Shown here in pieces: positions 11,162 through 22,105 of a DNA stretch of 64,000 nucleotides; position 1 is the stretch's first letter; every line of letters starts with the position of its first letter. Source of the DNA: Anaeramoeba flamelloides. Taxonomy: Eukaryota > Metamonada > Anaeramoebidae. The notes beneath the pieces are model-generated. The model was not told the DNA's origin. It worked only from the letters and a program-made list of their open reading frames with translations, and ran no database searches. The DNA is taken from contig JANTQA010000044.1 of the NCBI GenBank assembly GCA_027625915.1, forward strand, positions 682,001 through 746,000, given 5' to 3'. The position numbers and the translations under genes are program-made.

Positions 11162-11935
11162 GTAAGGGATTAGCGTCCATCACAGAGGAGGTCTAAAATT
11201 AAAGTGTATGTTGATATTAGATGCAAGTTATATTAGTGCACCGTAGTTTAAATGTCTCTAAAAAAGGGGGTTAGTAAAGTAGTACTATTTGTTGATCTAA
11301 GCAATTAAAAATGATCCTTTTATGAGTAAAAAAATTCCAAAATTTCAAAAAAAAATCTACATTTCACTACAAATTTAAAAGTTGAATCATCAATATTCAG
11401 ACTTCAAAGTTGAAAAATATCTTTCTTAAATTTGTTTTGAAATGTAAATTAGTTGCCAAAAAAATTCAATTGTTTTTAAAAAATTAAATTATTATCACAA
11501 TAGATTATATTTTTAGAAAAATTATTTTTACAACATATTGTAAATATATTGAAAATCCAGTGGATTTATCAAAAGCAAACAAAACTAATCATCATTTGTG
11601 TTTTTATGTTGATGATTATTGAGTTAATCTTTGAAATTCAAAAATTATTAAAATAGTTATTTTTGGAAGCTCTAAATCTAAATTATTAAATACTTAGAAT
11701 ACTGTATTTTGGGTTTCTATATTTAGATTTGGAAAGGGAATTTATAAATAAATTTTGCAAAATGAAAATTTTTAAATTGTGATCCTGAGTAAAAAAATCT
11801 CATATTTTATTGTTCGATAATATTTATAATAGATTTTTTCGAGCTATTTGCACTCTACCGGGCATTAATGTTATTTATTTTAGATTGCGATATATTTTAA
11901 TTTTAGATGAATCTAGGGTGAGGCTAATCCCTTAA
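11162..11935. mobile_element. TTAA-flanked non-autonomous DNA transposon, family B, copy 1 (774 bp)
   Basis: The ends are TAAGGGATTAGCGTCC on the left and GGCTAATCCCTTAA on the right, forming short terminal inverted repeats. The interior aligns throughout with 32907-33670 (shared TTTAAATGTCTCTAAAAAA and ATGTTGATGATTATTGAGTT). The left flank is GTAA and the right TTAA. No coding frame is present, so it depends on a transposase made elsewhere. A TTAA target is known for piggyBac-like elements, though those usually start with CCC rather than GGG. Confidence 0.75.
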
Positions 11936-13211
11936 GACAGAAATTTTGATCCAGGTGTGTAAAAAGAGGATTAGGGATTTTTTATTTTACAATTGGATAC
12001 ATTGCATAATTAAAAAAAATGTTTCCAATTTTTGAGAGAGGATCTGACCGAAAGAGTGGAATGGAGTTTTGTTCTGAAAAGGTTCTAATTAAAGTTTGTT
12101 GATGTTTTCTCGATACTTTTGAAAGCTTGCAACACTTTTATAAAATGATTATCAAAAACACAAACCTTATTAAGAAACACACTTGATCCCTGAACACGGT
12201 GATATGATTTAACATTCATTAAATATGATGATTTAAGTAAAATGGATTTCCATTAATAAGGTATAAAATCTTTTTGTATTGTGTTAATTTCAAAAAAATA
12301 ATCGTTAATCAATTTTTTTACAAATTTTGACAAAATAAATTGATCAAATCACTTGTTACAAAAAAAGGTTTTTTTCATTTAGTCAGCCACATTCGGAAAA
12401 TTTTAGACTATTTGAATACTTTGTAACTGTTATATATATATATTATATTGGTTTGTATTGGTTAAAGGCAAGAATAGCACAATTTATAGAAATAATTTCA
12501 AAACTTTTTTAAACTTTCAGCCTGCCAGTTCTGATCCTTTCAAGATTCAGTTTTCGAATCCTATTACGAAATATTTCAAATTTCAAATACTCGAAAGTTT
12601 TTGAAAGTACATAAAGAAAGGCAACAAAAATTGATTTGTAAAAAGACAAAATTTGAAATTTTTGTTGAAAATTTTTGAAAGTTTTCTTAATTAAGGACAA
12701 CTTTTTTCACCGAAAAAAGTGAAATAATGTATAAAATCACCCTAGAAAAAGTTATGTAATCCAAGTAATATTTGTCCAAGGAGAATTTCTTTTAGAAAAA
12801 ATGTGAAACTTTCACAATTTCAACAATTTTCACAATTTTTGCCTTGTTAGATCATGCCAAAATTTTGATTTTAATATTTTAGAATTTCCATTTCAACTTT
12901 CTGAACTCACACTATTTTCTTGGGTTGTTCTACATATTTTTTACCTTTGATTTTACAAGTTTGAACTGTTCTCAAATTTGAAATACACTTGAAAATCCCC
13001 AAAAGCCATTTTTTGCAATTATTTTTTTTGTTTTTTTCAATTTTCCTTTTCATTGAAAAAGAAAGAAAAAAAGTCTGCGTGAAAAGGTAAAGATGACAAA
13101 AAATGTTTTTTTTTTTGATCCAATTTCTTCCGTGTGAAAATTTTTTGTGAGAAGTGAAAGTGAAATAACACAATTACTCAACCCCCTCAAGGATGGGAAC
13201 GTAGTCCTTAA
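11936..13211. other. Non-coding stretch; its right half resembles the tubulin intron
   Basis: Bases 12775-13060 share order and wording with 40550-40780 inside the tubulin intron (for example CAAATTTGAA...ACTTGAAAAT). The segment stops at GTAGTCCTTAA near 13211, which looks like the right end of a TTAA-type element. A possible left end was not found. The frames here are low-complexity, and I see no supported gene. Confidence 0.4.
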
Positions 13212-13662
13212 AAATATTTGTTTTCTTTTAAAAACCTGAAACTCTTTTTATGAAAACCAAAAAGTACAAAAAGATGTTTAAATTAAGTTTTTAAAAGTTT
13301 GAATTGTAAAAACTTTTCAATTGAAAGTTATTGGATTTTGATCTTTTTATTATAATTCTTAATTTGGTTATAATTTCAAAAAAAAACAAAAATGTTGCCA
13401 AGCAAAAAAAGTTTTTTCAATTTTGTGTTATTCTTGTTTTCTTTATTAAATATTTCAATCTTTTATGTGTTAATTTGTTTTTTTTTGTCTTTTGTTTCAT
13501 TAAAAATACTTTTGAAAATCATTTTTTGTGTTCAGTTGGTAATTAACAAGTCTTGGGTTTATTTTTTTTTTAATTCTGTTCTGTTATTAAATTAAATTTG
13601 CCGATACAAAAAAAAAAACAATCAGGAATTTAATTGGTTGTAAAAAAATAAAAAAAACAAAC

Positions 13663-14068
13663 CATTAAGAATATCATAAGCCCTACGATAGCCAATACCA
13701 AGTTCTGTGAATATGTCTTTAAAAACCATTTGGCCACCTTTAGAGAAATAAAAATAATCCAAATTCAAAAAAGAACAAAAATGATTCGAAAAAGAAATTA
13801 GCCACTAACACTTTCAAAATAATTTCACAAAAGAAATCTTACGGAGTTGTAATAATTCAAGGGTTCTAATTGTACACTCTTCAAGTGTCTCTTTTTTGGG
13901 CTTTACTTCGGTTGTTTTCTTTGTTGTATTTTTTTTTTTTTGTGATCCTTTTGTTGTTTTTTTCTTGTAAGTACGTTTCTTTGGTGTTCTTTTTTTGACT
14001 TGTTTTTTTTCTGTTTTCATTGTTTCTGTTTTTCTTGATCGCTTTTCTGGAAGGTACTCGTCATTCAT
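13663..14068 (-). CDS. 5' part of a gene with a lysine-rich N-terminus and an E2F/DP-like helix motif
   Basis: Exon 1 (14068-13843) starts MNDEYLPEKRSRKTETMK, continues with a long Lys/Thr-rich tract and ends ECTIRTLELLQL. Donor GTAAGA, 105-bp intron, acceptor CTCTAAAG; the split codon C|GT gives Arg. Exon 2 (13737-13663) encodes GQMVFKDIFTELGIGYRRA then YDILN and ends at a GTTTGT donor, the same donor type used by the Ras gene here. The RRxYDxxN wording after a helix resembles the recognition helix of E2F/DP winged-helix factors (RRIYDITNVL in E2F), which regulate cell-cycle transcription. Later exons were not found, so the protein is incomplete. The E2F/DP assignment rests on one short motif and could be wrong; the exon structure is better supported. 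Confidence 0.55.
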
Positions 14069-14949
14069 TTTTATTGTTGTTTTGTTTGAATTTGCCTGTT
14101 CTTGTAAATACTAATATTTCAAAATAATTTTTGGTTTTTCCAATAAAAATCAGATTCACAATTAGAAAAATTGAAAAATGATATTTTTTATTTTGTTGAA
14201 ATCTAATAGAAATCTGAATCACCAAATAACTAATTGCTTAACATAAGTTGATTTAAGATTGACACAAAAAATTAGGATGCTAAACAGATACGTGATTTAT
14301 CTGAGAAAGGAGTCTTCCAAGTAATTATTTTGAAAATAATTTATTTGCAATATATTTTTTCAAAGAAATTTTTTTTTAAGGTGGAAAAAAGAAAAAAAAA
14401 TGTATAAATTCTAATATTCCTCTTCTTAATTGTTTATATTTCTTTTTAAAATTGATTTTGGATTTTTTTATCAATTATTTTTTTTTATTAATTATTAAAA
14501 TTACTTTTCTTTATTTTTGTCAAAAATCTTGTTATGTAAAGTGATTAAAATAAGGCCTGTCCAAGGATAATAGAACATGTTTCAGAATATAGTCCGTGTT
14601 TTTTTTTCTTCTGATTTCAATGTATTATTTCACACAATACCAAAAACAAAATCAATTTTGAAAGTAAACTCCCTGAAGTTTTAAGTTATTTTTTTATTAG
14701 GAATTGAATTTTATTAAAAATTTTCCTAATTCTCAATTTTTATTGAATATTTTTTTTTTTTGAATAAAAAATAATTTTCTATGAAATATTAACTCTTATT
14801 TTTTTAGAAATATATGATGTTTGATCCTACATTTTTAAAATGTTCTTTTTAAATAATAAAACTTTAAGAAACTAAACCATATTCTCTTATTTTTTAATGT
14901 AATTTTTCACTAATAAAGTGAAATTTGGTTTTTTATTTTGTATCATCGT
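14069..14949. other. Non-coding stretch
   Basis: AT-rich, with no coding frame or repeat match I could identify. The 5' leader and promoter of the minus-strand gene ending at 14068 probably lie in its left part. Confidence 0.35.
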
Positions 14950-16174
14950 TTAAGGGGATAGTAACTCTTATTTATTTTTTTTTTTACACAAAGGTAAACG
15001 AGTAATTATTTACATAAGGATAAATTAAACCCGATATGCAACTTCATTTGTCATCTTTAGAGGAATGAATAATCATTTTTAAAAGAGTACATTTTTCCAA
15101 TTAAATTTTCAGTAATAAGATCTGATCTTTTTTTTTTGGGATTTTTGGATCAAATTAGAAAAACAAAAAATTGCAAAAAAAAGTAATTTTGAAGAAATAT
15201 CACTTTTAGTAATTTCTGAGAGTCTTTATGAACAAGTAACGTTGTGGCTTTAATCTTATTTTAAAAATACAATAAAAATAAATCAAATATTGTATCCTCA
15301 GAAGATCTAAAAAATTTGAACATTTATTTTATTCACGAATATTTATTAAATTTCTTGAAATTTAATATACTTGTCAATATACTTTTTCAATTATCAAGAG
15401 TGTAAACAATGAAATGTAAGTATTAAAATCAGTTATTTGATAATATCTATTTTTTTTTTTATTATTAGAAATATACATTGAAAAATATTTTATTTTTGAA
15501 AAATCTTTAAAAAATTGAGAAATGATTGTAAAGTCTATTGATAGACATTTAATCTTTGGGTTGTTAAAGGATTACTGAAATGATTACGATTGGGTTATTA
15601 ATTATTGATTATAAATAATCAAATTAAAAAGTATTCCTTTCGATTATAAGTTGAATTTTCCAGGTTTTAGAAAAGTATTTTGGGAGAATTTTTAATTTGA
15701 TTGTTTGGTTCGTTTTCTCAATTTTTTTTATTAAATCCCGAGAAAAAATAGATTTGGTCTGTTCTTTGAATCAAAAAATTATTTTTTTTACAAGTTTAAA
15801 ATAATTATTGTATTTTTTTTTGAAATTGAGTAGATTTTTTAAACTTAGTTGTTATCGAACTTAATGGTTTCATTTTTTGAGTGTATTTTTATACAGTTCC
15901 TTTACAAGCATTAAGATTTCAATCTTCTTTCAAAGAAAATAATTTTTTTTGAATAAATTAGAAAAATGTAGGATTTTGAACTTTTCAAAAATGAGAAAAA
16001 GTGGATCAGACTTTTAAAAACAATAATTCATTTCTTAAAATTGTATTAAAAGTAAGTTCTGTCTTGTAGTGATCAGATTTTTACTTGGTTTTTCAATTTT
16101 AAGATAAGGTAAAAGTTTTTTGAATTTGTTAGTAAATTTACTTGAAGATTTTTTTTAGTTTAATAGTCCCTTAA
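14950..16174. mobile_element. TTAA-flanked non-autonomous DNA transposon, family D, copy 1 (1225 bp), both ends present
   Basis: The left end is TTAAGGGGATAGTAACTCTT and the right end is TTTAATAGTCCCTTAA. The reverse complement is collinear with D2 (43241-45300) over the 15190-15400, 15620-15800 and 15880-16174 segments, and with D3 (60328-61759) and D4 (33800-34316). No protein frame is kept. This is the most complete copy and defines the family length. Confidence 0.75.
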
Positions 16175-17006
16175 TATAAGCCGACAATAATTATTTTAAG
16201 GCCAATAATATTTCTGAAAATATTTTTCAAATTAATTCGACAAATTTGTTTTTAAAGTTAATAGTGCTTCATGAGTAGTGAGTGAATTGTTATGAAATTT
16301 CATCTTTTAAAGAGTTAAAAAAAAGAAAGCATCAAAGATTTTAAATGAGTTACAGTTTTTTAACTCAGAAAGTTACTTAATTCACTTAGAGTTCAAATCT
16401 TGTAATTTGTCATATCTAAGATCTTGGTAAAAACTTGAAAAAGCAAATTGTTGCACTTTTATCATTATTTTATTTGAATCTCCTTTAGTGTATAATTCAG
16501 TCTTTGCGAATTCAAATTATTAACCTTTTATTTATCTCACACCCATTTCAAAAATAACGGTGTGTAAGTACAAATTAAATAAATATGGACATAATTTTAA
16601 ATTTAACTTTGCAAGTTTTTAACTTTTTACAAAATTTTGTGAAAATTTTTTCCTTTTTATGAATCAAACACCAAGAAAAAATCTAATTAAAGGAATGAAG
16701 ATATATATTACACATCACATTAATCAGCGAGGATGTACTTTCAACTTCTTTAAACCTACATAAATTCTAATTCTGAATATTTTCAGTATTTTGTAAAAAA
16801 AAACAACTATTTTTTTAAAAAATTCAAATATATCCGTTATTTTTTAGGTTTTTGATCCATTCTTAATTTCAAAAAACTGGTTGAGTTTCTCACTTTATTT
16901 TCCAAAAATAAATTACTTCTTCAAAATTAAAGATCATTTTTTTATCTTTTATCCTCAATCAAATTAATAACTAATTCTGGGAATAAAATCAAAAAGAAAA
17001 AAAAAA
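16175..17006. other. Upstream region of the coiled-coil gene
   Basis: No coding frame and no repeat match seen. The segment 16540-17006 is the presumed promoter and leader of the next gene; no specific motif stands out. Confidence 0.35.
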
Positions 17007-19400
17007 ATGTTTACACCAATTAAAAGACCAGTTCACAAATCATGTGATTTGGACAAGTAAAAAAACATTCCATTTTATAATTTAATTTTTTGACTGTTAA
17101 TTTTCTTTCTAAATTTTAACAAAAATAAATTCCAAAAAAACCAAAACAATAATAAAAAAAACCAAATAACAAACAGCCGAAAAGCAATGAACGAAACAAT
17201 AGGCGATTTACACCAAAGACTCGAAGACAAACAGGTTGAGGTCAACATTCTTCAGCAAGCAAATTTATTACTTCGAGAAAAATTAGAAACAAGTCCAACA
17301 AGAAGTAATCTGATGGGATCAAATTCAAAAAAAAATTCGCTTAAGCAATCAAAAATGATCAAAAATTTAAAGAAAAAAATTCTCCTTTACAGACAAGAAA
17401 ACAAACAAATTAAAAGAAAATTACAAATGAGTCTTGCAGAAACAATTGAATTAAAAACAAAAATTAAATTCAACAACTGTAACAGTAATAAGGAAACGAT
17501 TGAAAAACTTGAAAAAGAGAAATTGGGGCTTGAAAAAGAAATTGGATCTGTGAAAGAAATGCTATACACACTACTTGAACAAACGGAAGAAGACAAAAGA
17601 GTCAACGAGTTGCAGTCCAACGAATTAAAAAATCTCAAAAACCAACATGAATCTGTCCTTAAGGAATTGTCGCAGTCCTTGGAAAAAAATGAATCATTAA
17701 AGAATCAATTAACAAAATCAGATAACAGGAACAAGGACGAAATGCCACAAAATGGATTAGAAAAGAAAATTGAAGAATTACAATTAAAAATTGAAAAAAC
17801 TGAAAAGCTTACAGGGATGAGAGAGGTACTTTTACAAGACTTACGAAAACAAAACAATTCTTTAAAGGAACAAATCAAAGAAATTGAAACAAACAAAAAC
17901 CAATCGACAGAAGACAACCAAACAAAAGAAAATGATCCAAACAACAAAACATCAAGCCCATTAAATGATTTAAAAAGACAAATCCAAGAAATAAGCGAAG
18001 AAAGAGATTTGTTAGCAACTAGATGCTCAAATCTCGTTCAACAGAACAGGAAACTAGAAAGCAAACTTGAAGAAAAGACAACAACCCTCGGAAATACACA
18101 TGGAGATGATTATCTTGATAATGATGAGGATCTCGATTCAACATTATCTTCAACCTTTTCTTCTTCTTCTTCATCGACTGGTTCGGATTCTGTATCAAAT
18201 TCACCTATAAATTCTACAATTGATCTTTCAAATCTCCTTAAGCGAAATGAAGGTGTCGATGGAAACGAAAACAATACCGATCAGAAGAACAATTTTGGAT
18301 ATATGAAAAATCAAAAACCCGTTTCGATCGATTCAAAATGTGCAAAAAATTTGCTCCAATTATTAAAATCACGACAAACACCCGATAAGATTTATCAAAT
18401 TAACGTCCCAAAACCTAAAACCAATTTAAAGGATAACGATGTCAACGAAGAACAAGAGAACCAAAACCCATTAGATTTTGATGAACTTTTCTTAAGCAAC
18501 AAACCAAGCAAAGAAGAACTTCTTTCTGAAAAACTTGAAAATGAGATCGAAAAAAAAACCAATAAAAAAAATAAAAAGAAATTTAAAATTAATAAATATG
18601 GCAATGGCACAAATATGTTAATTGAAAGACTTTTGGAAGATTTGGAAGAAAAGCCAGAAACAGAGCAAACACCAACAAAAAAACTGTCAGAAATGGACAA
18701 TATGAATTTATTAACACCAAAACAAAAACATCTTGAAAAATGCCTTGGGACAATAAAAAAATACTCTGGCAAACTTGATCTTGTGAAATTTGCAGAGCTA
18801 TTAAAATCAACTGGCAAAGATGCGGAATATTTCGAAGATCTAAACGACTTGGAGAATGAACTAAATTTATTCAAACAGGAATTTGAAGAAATAAAACCGT
18901 GTTCAAATTCCAATTCGAAGTCGAAAATCAATAAGAAATCCAAAATTTCAACCCCACTGAGAGAAAAAAATACCTTGGAATTAGGGTTCCAAGAAATCAC
19001 ACCAACAAAAAAATTGTTTAAAATCAATGCACGCTTTGTTGGGTACTGTGACAAAGATCGGAAATTATTATCAAGCCGCAAAGTTAAACGAAAAAAACAA
19101 AACCGCGTCTTGGAAATAAGAGGTAACTATCTTTTCGAATTCTTAAATGGATCCGATAAACCTCTACGCAAGTTCGATCCAAAGAAAATCAGGATTTCAT
19201 TAGTCCAAAATGATGGCAACACCATTACAAATAACAACATTGCCAATGGAACGGGGTCGAAAAGCTTTCTTATTTGTGGAAGTAATTTAAGAAAAATTTA
19301 TACTTCACCAAATATTGCCACTATTGAAACTTTTATTTCAAAAGTACAAAGATTAGGCCAAAACAATTCCCGTTTTTATCATTTCCAACAAAAAAATTAA
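17007..19400 (+). CDS. Long coiled-coil protein with Ser-rich linker and C-terminal PH-like region, two exons, 757 aa
   Basis: Exon 1 (17007-17056) encodes MFTPIKRPVHKSCDLD plus two bases. A 120-bp intron (donor GTAAAA, acceptor AAACAG) follows, and exon 2 (17177-19400) resumes as NRKAMNETIG. The phase-2 split codon AA|C joins in frame, so the ATG at 17187 is probably not the true start. Seen: heptad-like coiled coil from about aa 25 to 325, rich in Lys/Glu/Gln/Leu; a Ser-run linker at about 334-365 (STFSSSSSSTGSDSVSN); basic linkers; and a C-terminal region at about 630-750 with alternating strands and a closing helix (IATIETFISKVQRL), which looks like a PH-type fold although I cannot confirm it. 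Likely a cytoskeletal or membrane scaffold. The family is not recognised. Confidence 0.82.
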
Positions 19401-19850
19401 ATTTAATTATTTTAAAATACTTGATTGAAATATTGTGTCTTTTTTTCCTTTCCATTCTTTCCTTTTCTTTTTAACCTTTTTCTTTTTTATTGTTGAATAT
19501 AATTTTGCCTTTAATTTTATGATTTTCTTTACACATTTTTTAAAAAAGTTTAGATCGGAAAAATACCTACCATTAAGTGAAGTAATATAAATCATAACCC
19601 CCCAACATGACTATATTACTACACCAATTAACACACCGATCACTCTTTTAGAAATATTGCTGTAATCTTTTTTTTAATTTAATGATAATTCTCTCATATT
19701 TTTTTTGTAATACTTTTCAAAAATTATTAAAAAAATTCAGATATTTTTTTAATAATAACCTTTGAAAAATTAAATTAAAGCTACTTTTTTATTTATTTAT
19801 TTTGTTTCTGTGTTTTATTTTGTTGTGGAAACTTTTTACTTTTTTTTTTT
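19401..19850. other. 3' flank of the coiled-coil gene
   Basis: Poly-T/A-rich sequence without a supported gene. It probably contains the 3' untranslated region and ends where transposon C1 begins. Confidence 0.35.
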
Positions 19851-21064
19851 TTAAGGATGAAAATACATTTTTCAAATTTTGAGTGTCATCATTGTTGTGA
19901 AACTGAATAATAAAAATCATTTCTTTAACCTAACACATGGATTTTTTAATAAATACAGAAGTAGAATATATCATAGAATAATATATTTTCATACCAATTA
20001 TAAAATTGAATTAAAAAAATTACAAAAAATTGATCAAATAAAAACAAATAAAAATCATTTATTTATGAATCTTATTCTGTAATATTTGATACAATTTCTT
20101 ATTCTTAATTTGGCTTTATTTTGAATTCTTCATTAGTAAAATTTTTATTTGTAAAATTTTTGATAAACAAAATTACTTTTTATTTCTATAGAATTCTAAA
20201 AATGAATTTTAAAATTCCTATTTTCATTTAATTCATCTAAATTTAGATTTGTTAGAGAAAATTGGATATTTTTTTAAAATTTCTCTTCAAAAAAGAATGA
20301 TTGTATGAATTCATTTGATTTTATAATTATTTATTTTACACACCTTGAGAAAAGAAAATAATTCTTATCGTCGTTTCAATTTTCGACAAATTTTCAATTA
20401 TTTTGAGTTTAATCTTTTCTAACTGATTTTTGATTCTGATAATTTTAATTCTTTCTTTTAATTTTTGAAATAGTTATCTTTGTTTTGGTTTTGTTTGATA
20501 AAAATATTTGAAAAATTGAATTTTGAAAGCAAATTTGTAAAAAAAAAATTGTAAAATAATAATAAATAGTAATGAGGTAACAAATTCAAGGTTATAAATT
20601 ATTTGGATTCATATAAATTAAGAAGAAAAAGAAAATAAATCTTCGAAAATAGGCTTTGTTTTGAATTTTTTTTTTTTTCATTATTGATTTCAATAAATTT
20701 ATCAGGAAATGGTGACCTTTCGCGTTTTTATCTTCTAAAAGAAAATATTTGTTTCAAATACACACCTTTTGGGTCAATTTTTTATGGTTTACTCTTATTG
20801 ATTTATCCCACTCATTTGTATAAACATATACCTGTATCCAAAACCAAATTTAATAAAACTCAAAATATTAAACAAAAAAATGTTGAAAAAATCGAAAAAT
20901 TAAAGATTCAGCCCTGGATTACTTTGATTCTTTTCACAAATAGAACTACAGAATGATGTTTCGGTTGCAAAATTTGATAATCCGTTGGCACCCAAAAAAT
21001 ATTTTTTAGTAAGGTTCACACAATTCAAATTTTTCAAAATGGGAAATGGTACTTACCCCCTTAA
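19851..21064. mobile_element. TTAA-flanked non-autonomous DNA transposon, family C, copy 1 (1214 bp)
   Basis: It begins at a degenerate TTAAGGATGAAAATAC and ends GGTACTTACCCCCTTAA, the mirror of the clean start of copy 2 (TTAAGGGGGTAAGTAC at 28160). About 750 bp after the left end align with 28200-28920 (for example CATTTCTTTAACC and CTGTAA.ATTTGATACAATTTCTT). A 90-codon frame at 20684-20956 lies beyond the shared part and is not credible as a gene. Confidence 0.7.
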
Positions 21065-21319
21065 ATCAATAATTTCAATACAAAAACACCTTTAATCTCT
21101 ATTGGAAAGATTTTTTCTATTTACTGTTTAATTGTGCTACAGTATATTTTCAAAAAGTGATAATATTTTGCCAGTTTTAAGAAAAATTAGAAGTTAATAA
21201 AATCAAACCCTATTCTATAAAAAATGAAATATTCAATATATAAAACAACATAAATAATCCTATTTTTTTTTATTTGCAAAAATTATTATTAAATCAAGTT
21301 AAAGTTACCAAGTAAGGAT

Positions 21320-22105
21320 ATAAAAATATGTAACTCTTTTTTAGAATCTTGCAAATATTCCCGAAAATACCCGAAAAATTTTTAACCACGAAAAAACACT
21401 TTTTGAACAACTTCTTAGAAACTCTAGTCCCAAAATACTTAGTTTACATGCCAATTTGGTATTATAAGGAAAAAAAAAATATCAAAATTCAAAAAATCTA
21501 AATTTTAGGGAATAGTACTCAACCCGTTTGGTCTGAAAGGGATTGGTACCGTATACGACTGTAACATTTCTTTCATTTGGAAATGGTATTAACTAAATGA
21601 GAGAAGATGTACATTAAAAGAAAATTACTTATTGTGTATCATTATCCATAATTTTGTAATCTTAAATACAATCCAAAAATAACAGAGTATTATCTAACTA
21701 TACAATACATACCCACACCTTACACAATTCGAACCATAACCAAACCCTGTTTTAACTTTCCATTCCATAAAAGAAACCACAATAACCAAAACACACCTAT
21801 AACCTCCACCATACCAAATATAACACAACCAATACCAATGCTCTGTCATACTGATACACTTGCCCTAATGTGAACCAAAAATTACTCAAATATACTTAAA
21901 AGGTACTAAAAAGTCTCTAGAGAAGCTTAAAGTAGAAAATTCAAAAAAAATCTTTTGTCTGAAAGTAAAATTATTATTTTACTGTTAAACAGAGTATATT
22001 GAAACTAGGGTTTCTTATAAGTTGTTCAAAAATTGTTTTTATGTGGTTAAAAAATTTTCAAGTATTTTCAGGAATATTTCAAACACCCCCGTTTTTATAT
22101 AAATA
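21320..22105. mobile_element. TIR element with about 120-bp inverted arms and an AC-rich, G-poor core
   Basis: The arms at about 21322-21445 and 21990-22105 are reverse complements (right arm: TTATAAGTTGTTCAAAAATT, then TGTGGTTAAAAA and TATTTTCAGGAATATTT). The core 21660-21890 is unlike the rest of the window: almost no G on the plus strand, with many CCA/ACC/CAA triplets. No credible protein could be assigned. Only one copy is seen. Confidence 0.68.

Noticed and set aside
12540-12565. tRNA T-loop-like TTCGAATCC
   Set aside because: No matching acceptor, D or anticodon stems around it.
18395-19081. 228-codon minus-strand frame opposite the coiled-coil gene
   Set aside because: Ser/Phe-rich mirror of Lys/Glu/Asn codons; no independent evidence.
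20684-20956. 90-codon plus-strand frame within transposon C1
   Set aside because: Not kept in copy 2 and no recognisable domain.
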